Shown: piece by piece, positions 12,632-23,404 of the stretch
Layout: every line of letters starts with the position of its first letter
Position numbering within the stretch: position 1 is the first letter of the stretch
Source of the DNA: Acanthococcus lagerstroemiae
Lineage: Eukaryota > Arthropoda > Insecta > Hemiptera > Eriococcidae
Direction: 5' to 3'
DNA length: 64,000 nucleotides
Assembly (NCBI GenBank): GCA_031841125.1
Contig: CM063112.1
Span: 61,495,722 to 61,559,721 of the forward strand
Position numbers and translations under genes: made by a program
Notes under the pieces: model-generated
The model's database searches: none
The model's input: only the letters and a program-made list of their open reading frames with translations
Told to the model about the DNA's origin: nothing

Positions 12632-13052
12632 GCGGGTATAATGTCCTTGTCTTCAAACATAGTGGGGTCTGCAGAGCACGCTGTCTGACCACTTTAACTG
12701 GTACTGGAGCTGCCTGTCTGCTAGAATGTTTTCGAGGAGGGAGACGAAACTCGTTTACTAGCTTTCTCTCTGGTACTTCTTCTGCGAGTATAATGCGTTC
12801 TTTGTGAGAACATGGTGGGGACTGCAGAGCACGCTATCTGACCACGTTAATTGGTACTGGAGCTGCTCTGTTTGTAGGATGTTTTTGAGAGAGACAAAAT
12901 TCGTTTACTAGCTCTCTCTTTGGTACTTGTTCTGCGAGTATAATGCCTTTTTTGTGAGAACATGGTAGGGACTGCAGAGCACGCTGACCACCTTCACTGG
13001 TACTGGAGCTGCTCTGTTCGCTAGGATGTTTGCGAGGAGGGAGATGAAACTG
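12632..13052 (-). repeat. SINE-body satellite, first block (about 3 units)
   Basis: Tandem units of about 151 bp carry the anchor GCAGAGCACGCT at about 12,669, 12,820 and 12,972, followed by an 'actggtactggagctgctctg' type segment, a 'ggatgttttcgaggaggga' type segment and GAACATGGTGGGGACTGCAG. Its reverse complement matches the SINE bodies at 23,405 and 55,355 (CTAGCAAACAGAGC followed by GATAGC and a GCTCTGTAGTCC-type segment). The unit orientation is minus relative to those SINEs. Confidence 0.85.
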
Positions 13053-13500
13053 GCGAATTGAAGTACACTGCTGCGACATAAATCATTAAAAAATCACCAA
13101 GCGACATTTTTAGCAATTAATCAAGAAAGTTGCAAGTTGGCGACTATATGAAAAATTATACCATTGTTCGCTTTGTTTTTTCACTGATGGTTTTAAATCT
13201 CAGTTTTAGTTGGGGTAAAGACTGAACAGAAGTCATGAAACTAGTTACTGAAAATTGCAGGCTACTTCTATTACCTGATCGTTACTAGTTTTTTCATTAA
13301 TTTTGCTGTATTTCTTGTTATTTTCCCCTTTAGTATTGATATTTTCGCGCAGAAAAAATATATCTCTGGTTTTCCTTCTGCTATGTTAAACTGATGGCCG
13401 TTGGTAATAAGGTATTTTCTAGGACATTCAAATTCTGAGCGATTTTATGGCTATTTGATACGCCATTTTGGCGACTATTCATGCTGATCAAATGTCAACA
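13053..13500. other. Non-satellite segment between the two array blocks
   Basis: About 450 bp of AT-rich sequence unrelated to the units separates the blocks. No terminal repeats or duplicated flank could be seen, so it may be an insertion or pre-existing DNA between two separately amplified blocks. Confidence 0.5.
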
Positions 13501-14250
13501 CTAAGTATAATGCCTTCTTCATGAGAACATGGTGGGGACTGCAGAGCACGCTATCTGACCACCTTAACTGGTACTGTAGCTGATCTGTCCACTCGGATGT
13601 TTTCGAGGAGAGAGACAAAACTCGTTTGCTGGCTTTCTCTCTGGTACTTGTTCTGCGAGTATAATACCTTCTTTGTGAGAACTGTGGGGACAGAGCACGC
13701 TATCTGACCACTTTAACTGGTACTGGAGCTGCTCTGTCTGCTAGGATGTTTACGAGGAGGGAGATGAAACCCGTTTACTAGCTTCCTGTCTAGTATTTGT
13801 ACTGCGAGTATAATGCCTTCTTTGTGAAAACATGGTGGGGACTGCAGAGCACGCTATCTGACCACCTTAACTGGTACTGTAGCTGATCTGTCCATTCAGA
13901 TGTTTTCGAGGTGAGAGGCAAAACTCGTTTACTAGCTTTCTTTCTGGTACTTGTTCTCCGAGTATAACGCCTTCTTCATGAGAACATGGAGGGGACTGCA
14001 GGGCACGCTATCTGACCACCTTAATTAGTACAGGAACTGCTCTATCTGCTAAGATGTTTTCAAGGAGGGAGGCAAAACTCGTTTACTAGCTTTCTCTCTG
14101 GTACTTATTCTCCGAGTATAATGCCGTCTTCGTGAGAACACGGTGGGGACAGCAGAGCACGCTACCTGACCACCCTAACTGGTACTGGAGCTGCTCTGTT
14201 CGCTAGGATGCTTTCGAGGAGGGAGACGAAATTTGTTTTCAAGCTTTCTG
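13501..14250 (-). repeat. SINE-body satellite, second block (5 units)
   Basis: Five further units carry the GCAGAGCACGCT anchor (or its variants) near 13,540, 13,690, 13,841, 13,994 and 14,152, a spacing of about 148-158 bp. The 13,690 unit has lost part of the ACTGCAG segment. The last unit (14,100-14,250) directly adjoins the tRNA-like head at 14,253-14,316 in the order expected of a minus-strand SINE. The array therefore looks like tandem amplification of the SINE body. Confidence 0.85.
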
Positions 14251-14252
14251 GT

Positions 14253-14316
14253 ACCGAAAATTGAACCGGCATCGCAAGAATGCAAAGCGGCACTATACAC
14301 CATTGAGCCATAGAGC
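14253..14316 (-). repeat. tRNA-Cys-like SINE head at the edge of the satellite
   Basis: On the minus strand the sequence begins GCTCTATGGCTCAATGG (A-box like), continues through CTTTGCATTCTTGCG (anticodon-like GCA) and reaches CCGGTTCAATTTTC (degraded B box). It aligns with the head at 55,258-55,325, which also has CTTTGCAATCCTTGCG. The acceptor arms do not pair as in a functional tRNA, so it is a SINE promoter head. Downstream on the minus strand lies the satellite. Confidence 0.7.
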
Positions 14317-15540
14317 GAATTATTTGACGCGCCAGCTCGAACGTATTCGGTGAACGCGGTCCGAGTACATTCGGTGATTTCACGATTCACGAAACTAGGT
14401 GATCGCGTCCCACTCGCCCACATGCCACATCTCCCGATGCCATCAATTTTCTTGTCACCGTCGTTTAATTTCGCTGTCAGGCTTATACTGTCCGCACACT
14501 AACGAGCGCTACTGCGAATAATTCAAACGACCAGGAGCCGAAGATATGGCCGACAGCGACAATTCGCCGATGTCAGAAAAGTATTCGCCGCCGTCGTTGT
14601 AATATACCATCCGCGAATTTACAATCTACTAAATCACGTTAATACTTAACGCCTTAGCGGAGTGAAGCCCATGCATAAAATATAAATATTTCGAAATAGC
14701 GGCAGTGCCCCCTCCCCTCTGCCGTATTTACTTCGCGCTCCTATGCTCTTCTGTGCTGCTTAAGACGCGACGTTTTTATTAATTATACGAAAAACGAATC
14801 TTCCCGAATTACGATGAGTGGTGTTTTCCGCCAGCGGCGACGTTCTACTTACTTATGCAGCGAACATCTCGTTTGCTCGCTACGTTTGTACAATATTCGA
14901 AAATTATCATTTAAAGGCGTAGACAGGCCGAACGATGGAAGGCCTCGTAAATCTTGCATTCTAATTGAAATTGCGGAAGAGAAATGCGGTGACCATTTTG
15001 CGCTCCGTTGTAATCGTGCGGCTACTGTGCCACGCTCCATGCCTCCACGTACAGCTTTCTTCGGAATACTGCGACTTGCACTCGTTAACCGTTCATATTT
15101 TGACTAATCAACCATTCTGGAGGAAATTAACGCCTCGATTCAGATTAATGAAGTCGACAACGGCCGATGCACACTTGCCGGCTCGTTTGAGAGGTTCTCG
15201 CACATTCGAAGGCGAACTGAAACAACTTCCCAGTTGGCTGATTGCAGAAAAGTCTGCGCTTCGTTGACTTCGCTAATTGTAGAATGTTCCGGAATTTATT
15301 CCCAAGAGAGGAACCCCCGCATTCAGACCTTCTAATTCTGTTCTGCCAAATTAAAACGGATTCTACGAAAACGGCGAAATCGTCGAGCGATCGTGATTTC
15401 TCCTGATCCTCCGTTCAATGCGGCTTGGTACGCACTCCAGTCGAATCAAACCAAAAATGAGGCTATTGTGTAGCGGAGAAAATCCACTGTCGGAAATATC
15501 CTGAAATTGAAGACATAAGTACCCAAGTCTTGATTATGGA
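14317..15540. other. Stretch without recognisable genes
   Basis: Moderately CpG-rich DNA at 14,340-15,450 with overlapping open frames on both strands (60-100 codons), none similar to a known protein. No repeat partner was noticed in the window. Confidence 0.4.
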
Positions 15541-15541
15541 C

Positions 15542-16022
15542 TTTTTTTTTTTTTTTTTTTGCAGCCCATACGCACATCTTAATATTAGTTTACTTAAAAC
15601 AAAAATTTCTTATATAATGCGCCCATTGCCGGGCATAGGCCTCCTCCACTCTTTTCCAGTGGCCCCTGTCCCAGGCGTCTCTTCCCCAGGCAACACCGGC
15701 ATGTTGCCTGATTTCATCAACCCGTCGAATAGTAAGTCTCCCTAAGCTTCTTCTTGTTCCCCTGGGTACCCATTCCAAAATTTTTCTTTCCCACCTGCCC
15801 ATCCCCCCTCTTGCAACATGACCCGCGTAATCAAATTTCAGTTTTTTCATGACAAATCTACAGTCCTTAACTTTTGAATTATCCCTTACTCATCTATTGG
15901 TTAGTCTGTCCTTCCTTTTTACTCCGATTATAGCTCTCTCCATTGCATCTGGGTCCTGGCTAACTTCAGACATTGACCTTGTGTGGCGGCCTATGTCTGT
16001 GCCCTGTACATTAGCACCGGTA
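15542..16022 (-). pseudogene. RTE-like LINE, 3' segment (same element as 17,757-18,300)
   Basis: The minus strand reads AMERAIIGVKRKDRLTNR, then FVMKKLKFDYAGHVARGG, KILEWVPRGTRRSLGR, VDEIRQHAG and WKRVEEAYARQW: the conserved C-terminal part of RTE-like LINE polyproteins. It ends with GGGCTGC and a 19-nt A tract (15,542-15,560 as T on the plus strand), a poly-A 3' end. In-frame stops show it is dead. At 16,022 the LINE is interrupted by a foldback element flanked by the duplicated target GTGCACAT and resumes at 17,757. It is the same family as the 7.2-kb copy. Confidence 0.85.
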
Positions 16023-16030
16023 GTGCACAT
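16023..16030. repeat. Left target-site duplication GTGCACAT
   Basis: The octamer GTGCACAT directly precedes the foldback and recurs directly after it at 17,749-17,756. An 8-bp duplication is the signature of hAT-type integration (also seen for P elements). Confidence 0.8.
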
Positions 16031-17748
16031 TAGCGAGTCCTTTATTTTACAAGTTTTCGCCAATTGATTAGGGTCGCACTGAAATTTGTTCCACTGGACC
16101 TAGAAACTCGCCATATAAAATTTGAGCGCAATCTGAGGTCATTAACCCGTGCCACTTTGACCTTGAATTTATATGTAATACTGAAATTTTACAAAACAAC
16201 GCGAATATCTCGGAATATATCAACTTCAGGACCGAAATGCATATGACATAAAATGTTACCTATTGAATTTTCTATAAAAAGATCCCATACAACTTTTCTC
16301 AAAAATGCATATTCACCGAGATAATCGTAATAATGTGTGAAGGTTTCGAGAAACGTGGATTTTGTTACTTTTCCTTTCATAACTGATCTTCACTCGCTAA
16401 ATCGTAGTTATCTAAAACAATATTCACTTTAGGACCAAAATACAAATAACATAAAATGTTCCCCGTTAAATTTCCTGTAAAAAGATTCTATACAACTTTT
16501 CTTTAGAAAACATATTTATCCAAATAATCGCAAAAATGCGTGGAATTCTCGAAAAACATTGGTTTTTTAAATTATTTTACAGCTGAAATATCCAGTGGCG
16601 TAGCCAGGAGGGGAGGGAGAGCAAAGGGGGCAAATGCCCCCTCCCCCTCCCAAGGCATCCGAAATTGAATGTAAAATATGCAAAAATGAGCAATTAGTTG
16701 CCTTTAATACACGTTTTTTAAAAAAATTTTACCTACATTTTTATAAAATAGTCCTCTAATATCGGCGATTTTTAAAAAGTACCTCAATTTTCGACTTTTT
16801 CTCTCTTAAAAATCTAACTTTGCCCCCCCCCCCACCTCATTTGGGAAAACCCTGTCTACGCCACTAGAAATATCTATTAATGTCGGATTGTCGGGTAATG
16901 CATACTACAATATAACTTCAGTCTCTGTCTACTGGGGCAAGCACCCCAGTTACCCCCCCCCCCAACCTGGCTACACCAATGACAGTTTATTGGAGGGATT
17001 TGCTCATAAAAAATGACAATGAATTCTGAGAACATGTGACTAATCCGAGGTCTACTCTATAGTAGGTACCCAACAAACTGTCATTGACGTGGCCAGGTGG
17101 GCGGGGGGGGGGAAGAATGAGGTGCTCGCCCCAGTAGACAGAGGTTGAAGTTATATTGTAGTATGCATTACTCGACATTAATAGATATTTCAGCTGTAAA
17201 ATGATTTAAAAAACCCAATGTTTTTCGAAAATTCCACGCATTTTTGCGATTATCTCGCTAAATATGTTTTCTAAAGAAAAGTTGTACAGAATCTTTTTAC
17301 AGAAAATTTAAAGAGGAACATTTTATGTTATTTGTATTTTGGTTCTACAGTGAGTATTGTTTCAGATAACTACGATTTAGCGAGTGAAGATCGGTTATGA
17401 AAGGAAAAGTAACAAAAATCCACGTTCCTCGAAACTTTCACACATTATTGCGATTATCTCGGTAAATATGCATTTTAGAGAAAAGTTGTATAGAATCATT
17501 TTTATAAAAAATTCAATAGGTAACATTTTATGTTATATGCATGTCGGTCCTGAAGTTGATATGTTCCGAGATATTCGCGGTTTTTTGTAAAATTCCAGTA
17601 TTACATGTAACTTCAACGTCAAAGCGACACGGGTTAATGATTTCAGATTGAGGTCAAATTTTATATGGCGAGTTTCTAGATCCATTGGAACAAATTTCCG
17701 TGCGACCCTAATCATTCGGCGAAAACTTGTAAAATAAGGGACACCCTA
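16031..17748. mobile_element. Foldback hAT-type element with arms of about 0.7 kb
   Basis: Bases from 16,031 inward are the reverse complement of bases from 17,748 inward. The left arm runs to about 16,985 (including a later 274-bp MITE); the right arm starts at about 17,072; the unpaired loop is about 85 bp. Paired landmarks include TTATTTTACAAGTTTTCGCC, GATTAGGGTCGCAC, ACTCGCCATATAAAATTTGA and CTCTGTCTACTGGGGC. The tip is TAGGGTGTCCCTTATTTT on the right and a mutated TAGCGAGTCCTTTATTTT on the left. The element is flanked by the direct 8-bp repeat GTGCACAT. No transposase is visible, so it is non-autonomous. Both arms carry near the loop an old CAxTGxxGTxGCCAGG motif next to a C/G run, resembling the end of the CAGTGGCGTAGCC MITE. 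The hAT call rests on TSD length and tip form. Confidence 0.85.
16593..16866. mobile_element. hAT-type MITE, CAGTGGCGTAGCC family, copy 1
   Basis: This 274-bp element begins CAGTGGCGTAGCCAGG and ends GTCTACGCCACTA. The octamer GAAATATC flanks it on both sides (16,585-16,592 and 16,867-16,874), the 8-bp duplication expected of hAT. It sits in the left arm of the foldback; the right arm keeps the unoccupied target once as GATATTTC at 17,184-17,191. It has C/G-rich subterminal runs and no coding capacity. It is the reverse complement of the copy at 46,702-46,972. Confidence 0.93.
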
Positions 17749-17756
17749 GTGCACAT
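17749..17756. repeat. Right target-site duplication GTGCACAT
   Basis: Exact repeat of 16,023-16,030, marking the end of the foldback; LINE sequence resumes immediately after it. Confidence 0.8.
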
Positions 17757-18300
17757 GATTCCTATAGGATTCTCGTCGTTTTCATTGCCAAAGGCATTTT
17801 ACTTTTGTAAATATATATTTTAGGAACCAGAAACTTTCCATGCCTATGATCTTCTTTTTGAAATTTCCTTTTCTGATTTACCTTTGAATGGAATAATTTG
17901 ACCCAAATATTTCTGCTTTAATATGATTATTACCCCCCCCCCCCCGTTACATTGTTCTACAAATCGTTTGCCATGGTTTATATTTCTTTTCTATCCTGAG
18001 AAATTAAACTTAAGCTGTTGAGCCTTTCCCCAGCATCTATTGTTTACTCTTTTGTTCCCAGTTTAAATTCTAAATTATATCTTCCAGTAGACAATTAAAT
18101 AAGTTGGGAGATAGGGGTTCCCTTTGTTTCACTCCTCTTTCGATTTTAAAATGTTTGCCTAATTTGTCCAAACGAATTTTTCCGCTGTTGTTCTTATACA
18201 TTTCTTTTATCATTTTTATCATTTTCTCGGGGATACCTTGTCGGCTTAAGACTCTCCAAAGTGCGGATAAGTAAATCGAAGATTTTTTAGAAATCATTGG
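17757..18300 (-). pseudogene. RTE-like LINE, reverse transcriptase segment (5' part of the split copy)
   Basis: The minus strand encodes SALWRVLSRQGIPEKM, then GVKQREPLSPNLFN (canonical GVxQGDPLSPxLFN, with GD changed to RE), then about 60 codons with stops, QKYLGQIIPFKGKSEKE and a degraded region ending at the foldback boundary. These are RT motifs in the right order upstream of the C-terminal part at 15,542-16,022, so both pieces are one element. The spacing between the PLSP motif and the YLGQ motif is shorter than in an intact element, implying a deletion; a C-run lies at 17,933-17,945. Similarity ends near 18,300, the 5' truncation point. Confidence 0.82.
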
Positions 18301-21239
18301 TTATAGACGAAATTTTGCTTATATAGTCTTGAATAGTTCGTGTACTTAAATTTATTAATAGGGCAAATGACATTAGGTCCCTGCTTCCCAAATCACATGT
18401 GAGAAATGCTGTGATCTCAGGAACGATGTTACACGCCATATTCACACAGGGGCTTTGGGAACGCATCAGAATACGTCGAAAATTCCGACTTAGTACCAAA
18501 AATTTTCATACAGGAAGGAAATCGATCTGTTTACTTTGCCTACTGATGTCCAAAATTTCAATTAAGTGGCTGAAAAATGAAAATTCCGTACGAGCATTTT
18601 TCATTACGGAAGGAAAAAAAAAAGAAGAGGAGGAACTCAATAATAACTTTAATATTTTGCCACTTGGTCGAGTGATACACAAAATGCCCAATATATGGCC
18701 GAAAAATGTAAACTCCGAAGCCTGGTCCGGGAAGGGGCAATAGCCCTCCTTGCATCGCTCTTGAGTTCAGATTGATAATGTCACAGTTACTAGCATCGTA
18801 TTACGATCAAATTATTAGCAAGAACAAATTCACAGACTTTACACTACAAAGAAACAATATCAGGTTACTTTAATTTATGGGTCACTCCCTCCCCGATGTC
18901 TCAATTTTCATATCAATGTGGCAAATTTAACATAAAATTGAGATCGGCGACCTTCGGAACGCCAGAAATGAATAAATTTTTTTCTTCTGCCTCCTATCGA
19001 CACACTTAACGTTAAAGAGATATCGAAAATGAAGTCAGTGACCTTGAAGCTCCCACAGATGATAGCTCGATTTAATTAAACGGATTCAGAGAAGCCCCAA
19101 TACTAGGACACAAAATAATATTATTTTAAATACGTGATATTGTGGTACCTAAGTGGTAAGGGCAGGGGGAGAAGAAAATTCATACGGATACACATAGACG
19201 TTTTGAAGGAGGACTCAGGGCAACTGGCGACTCTGCTGCCCACACAACTCAATGCGAATAAACAAGAACTGCATGATTCTTTGCAGAAGGTCTGTGTTAA
19301 TCAATGTACAGCAGTGTAGTGGATCTTTCGGACTTATTCATGTAGAATTCAACTAGAATAGTTTGAGACAAACAGGTTTTCCATATATTTGACAGACTGA
19401 GTTTTTGAGTACGTTCGACCCCTCCTTCCCAAGGAAGGAGAGGGTGGCGAATGAAGATACTCCACCAAAATCGCTGGGCATATTAGTAAGCGGTTCAGTC
19501 GGAAGCAGTTCGTAAAAAAATCTTTGCTGAAAACTGTCCAACTTCCAGTTTTTCTGATCTGATTTTCCTGAGTAATTACGAGACACAGAGGCTTTCATTT
19601 TGGAGAACAATTGGCTGGTTTCCGCATTTCGCATACCAGCATTCCACTGGAGGACTAAGTTTGCCATCGAAAGGGAAGCTTTCTTTTCTGTCAAAGCCAT
19701 CACTCCCCCGTCGGGATTACCTGCTATAAAAGCCTCGAGATATCCGCGAATGAACAGAATGGTCGAGTTCTAAGTGGCATTGGCGTCGGAAAGAATAAAC
19801 GAACGGATTTAAGCAAACGGCAACGGGTCTGGGGAGAATCGCCCGAAAGTCGGCTCGGAGGAATGTTCGTCGTTTTCGAACGCGTTCAGATTTTCTATAA
19901 GCTTTTGAGTAAACTTTTCCTTTTCGCCGGTATTATCAAAACATTGGCAACCCTTTTAAACGTGCCCGGATATTCGTACATTCGACTGTAGCCGATCTCG
20001 CGGACCGATGAACATCCGGTCAATATTAACTTTTCAAATTATTCAAAGCCGATTCGAACAGAACTAAAGGCGGCAGTACTATACAAGGTACTACAACTAA
20101 TACTTTACGATTCATAAAACAACTTTCGAACTTGGAGGTGTTTCGATCGCAGTCGCGTGGAGACTTCTTACAGGGATCCGTATAACTGTCCGCCTGTCTG
20201 TCTGTCGGCCTATTTGCCTGCTTCTTTAGCTGGCCGGCGAGATAGTGTCTATCCGTCTCGCTGGCTGCCTTCTGTGCCAACTGTCATACTGACACAGACA
20301 CCTGTTTTGCTCGTAGTGCCTTTTTGTTCACCATATTTTCTGTCTATTTCTTAAGATATCCATCCAGCTGTCCGTCTGTCTATTTGTTGTTTTGTCACGC
20401 CATCCTAAATTGCGATATTTTTTTCTGACCAGAGCTCGTGTTTGTAAAAATACCGGATGCAACACAAAAACCAACCATCTCTTTTTTGAGTGCGAAGCTG
20501 ACTTGTCAATCAAACCGTTTTAAATCAGTAAATTATCCAACTAATCAGCTATTTCTGAAGTATTTTTTCGTTAACATTTTTCTCCCTGATATCCGCGCAA
20601 GTGATTGATCTAATTACCTTTTGAAACTAGCGATACTTTATGCTTGCATGAAGTGCATGATTCTGAAGGAATGCAGCATTAATCCAGCATTAGACGGCGA
20701 ATACTTCTTTGAGAACAGCATCATCGAGCAAAATACCTAGCCTAATCAAGTGCGCCACTGTAGAGGAGGCAAGCTCGAACTCGGAAAAATTTATTTAAGC
20801 TAAAGTTGCTCTCTCTTTACTGCATTTTTTTTTTTTTTTTTTTTTTTTGCAACACCAGCAGAAACGATTTTAATGAAGCACTTCTTGTAACTACTTTCTG
20901 CGTTCTCACTAAATTGAAAACGAGAAAGAAAACTTTTTTTTCAAATACCTACAACAATTTTTCACGCTACGGGATGTTCACGATTTTCCTCCTTCTTCGA
21001 TAAATTACAGTAGATGCAATTATATCGCTATCAATGCGCCCATCGAAGAAATTAACGAGGCAGCAGCTGTTGACTGTTCTTTAATTAGAAGTCTACGGAG
21101 AAAAATCTTACATTCGAGTAACACGAGCAATGATTTACTGAATTCAACTGTCGTGCATGCGGAATTTGTTTAGATACAATAGTTTCTTCTCAAACTGGAG
21201 TCGTCTACATAGAGTTATGTTGAGATACGCGACTGGTTA
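18301..21239. other. Stretch without recognisable genes
   Basis: No known protein seen. Isolated degenerate-repeat phrases ('gatcggcgaccttcggaac', 'gtcagtgaccttgaagc') occur at 18,940-19,060. CTATAAAAG at 19,722-19,730 is TATA-like but has no supported gene downstream. Positions 20,180-20,400 are rich in CTGT/CCGTCTGTCTG motifs, a low-complexity composition that recurs near 35,430. A 24-nt T run lies at 20,825-20,848. Confidence 0.4.
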
Positions 21240-21780
21240 CGATTTGGAAAAATCTCATATATTGTTAGGGAGTCCTGGAAAGTTTGTGAGTAGTCTCACT
21301 GAATCTTAACATAGTGTAATAAAGTCTTAACGGAATTTGCCGGATTGCTAAACTGAGTCCTCACAGATCTCGGCGAATCTTGAGATGATCTCAAGTTGTT
21401 TTTCTGAGTCTTAACAAGCTGACGGAAGATTATTTTCTTTTGAGAACTGCGAAATTCAAAGTTTGGATCCGATGAATTTTCTTTTCAGAAATGAAGACCC
21501 GAAGAACTCTCGTCTACAACATTTTTAGCTAAAAGTGTACTTCCAAAAATGGAGTCTAAAGACTTTTTTGCATCTCTGCGGGAAACAATGCCCCCTCGTG
21601 CCCCATCAAAAATCATAAATGGAAAAGTCAAGCCTGCCTTTGAAAGTCCAGCTCACGTGGAAATAGTTTGATCCTAATTCACACAAATTTTCATAAATTG
21701 AGCGAATCTAAAGATAGTCTGAATGATTCTTTTGACGAGTCTTAACACAGTCTTAAGAAGTCATATAACACACGAGGTGA
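21240..21780 (+). repeat. Degenerate AGTCTTAA-type array
   Basis: Short motifs of the form GA(G/A)TCTTAA recur at irregular spacing: GAATCTTAACATAG, AAGTCTTAACGG, GAATCTTGAG, GAGTCTTAACAAG, GAGTCTTAACACAGTCTTAA. The same vocabulary recurs at 46,180-47,100 on the same strand and at 32,780-32,960 in reverse. No open frame is involved. Confidence 0.5.
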
Positions 21781-22219
21781 AACTCGATCTCCTCTTTCGC
21801 GAACGTCAAGGGAAGTTACTCATACCCCACCCCGGAAAAGATGACTTCCTTCTTCAGTCAGCTAAACATGATTTGTATCGACATAATCACGAGCTTACAT
21901 ACGAAGAGTTCGGTCCTGTCAGTTTCAAAAACGTTCGCAAATCCGACATCACCCACTCCAGTGACATATTTCAAAAGACGAATCACGAACTCAAAATTCA
22001 ATTTCTGTAATTACGTTGGCAATTTTTAATCTGACCTCGACCTCACCAAGACTATTCGATGCTGTAATTCGTTTACTTTTCACAGTCATGTCGCATATTC
22101 AAAAACTCGTCATCGCGAGCTCTGTTCCTCGGTTACTCGACTAATTCACTTATTTCAACTTCTCCGATATTAATAAAATACATTAAGTCGAAGTTTGGTA
22201 AAAATTAATGAAGTGTACG
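21781..22219. other. Stretch without recognisable genes
   Basis: Nothing recognised. The run AAGTGTACG at 22,211-22,219 is the left copy of a direct repeat flanking the next element. Confidence 0.4.
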
Positions 22220-22333
22220 CCCCCCCCCTATCTTGATGAAGGCCTATTCGGGGTATTTCCAGGATAGAGGGTGCGGTGTTCCGAGGTCAATTTGGCATGC
22301 GTGCATCTCCATACGCCCCTCTATCATCGAATA
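22220..22333 (+). mobile_element. 3' remnant of an R1/Jockey-like LINE (copy 3)
   Basis: Positions about 22,240-22,322 align with the 3' end of the LINE fragment at 36.2-36.8 kb: 'ggtatttccaggatagaggg', then TTTGGCATGCGTGCATC and CATACGCCCC correspond to 'ggtagtttccggggccaggg', TTTGGCATGCATGCATC and CGTACGCTCC. The nonamer AAGTGTACG at 22,211-22,219 and 22,334-22,342 brackets the insert and may be the target-site duplication. Only untranslated sequence remains. Confidence 0.65.
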
Positions 22334-22342
22334 AAGTGTACG

Positions 22343-23404
22343 TACTATGTATACTTTTTACCCTCGGGATTACGTATTTACTTGCATGCAAAAGCTTTGA
22401 GATTCAAATCCGGAAACCAAACCGTTAATTTCAATTCCCGGAGTACGAATCCGCATGTGAAGATTGCGATTCGAGGGTCATCAAAAATGTAAGCCCTGAA
22501 CGACAAAAACGAAAAATAACATTCAGAAAGCATACCGCCTGTAAATATTACATCATCCTTCTGTAAGCTTCAATTATTACCCATAGCAATATCGTAGTAT
22601 TCGCGATGAAAATTTTATTTATCGCTGCTGTTTGTTCATCTGACTTAACTAGTCGAGGAACAGACGATGAGACGACGACTATGTCGTCGCCATCTCCGAG
22701 CTCATGTCATGTATTTTTCGAAATGTCCACTCCTCCTGAACAAACTCTTTCAGAAAAATAAATAAATAAATAAACAAACAGTAATTCCTTTTCTCTCCTC
22801 AATACTGAATGCATTACTCAAAAATTCGAAAAAGTTACCTTGACTACTTTCCTCCTTCAAAGACGTATTCGGGAAGAAATGAAAGCGTTCAAAAAATCAT
22901 TTTTATATCCAACTAAATTACACTTGGAAATAAAAAACATTACAATCGCAGATTTTTCTGTAAATGGGTTTGCAATGGCCTCCTCGTGAATACCAGAGTG
23001 CGACAACACGGTTTGTTTCTCGCGCCGCAGATTTCTGTTCTCTCCACTTTTCTCAAAACTGAGGAGAGATATTAGGGACTGCCAGAAAAAGTATAACTGT
23101 AGGGTAATTACGACCAAAAAGTATCACTGCAAATTTTTTCTAGCTGTAATGTGGGGTTATCCCATCCCCCACTGATTAAAAAAAAACACGGAAAAACAAT
23201 CGACTGAGACGGAGAGGAGGGCGGATCTGCGACTGATTATACCCCTGGTACTCAGATCTCAGAAAAAAATTTAACCTAATCGCAATCCCCCCTACTTAAC
23301 TCATGAGTACGGCCCTGACTGCGGTGCTTGTATTAACGTAGGCTTTATGGGTGAAAAATTGAAGGAATCACAACATTTATGAACAAAATCTAGGGTAGGA
23401 AATT
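22343..23404. other. Stretch without recognisable genes
   Basis: No coding similarity or TE end recognised. A short run of AAATAAATAAATAAACAAACA lies near 22,758-22,778. Confidence 0.4.

Noticed and set aside
12632..14250. CRISPR-like array
   Set aside because: Units are about 150 bp, contiguous and without unique spacers; this is a eukaryotic satellite.
16031..17748. Host inverted duplication instead of a transposon
   Set aside because: The matched 8-bp flanking repeat and defined tips inside a LINE favour an inserted element.
19722..19730. TATA box CTATAAAAG as a promoter
   Set aside because: No CpG block, exon-like sequence or donor site nearby; isolated TATA-like words are common.
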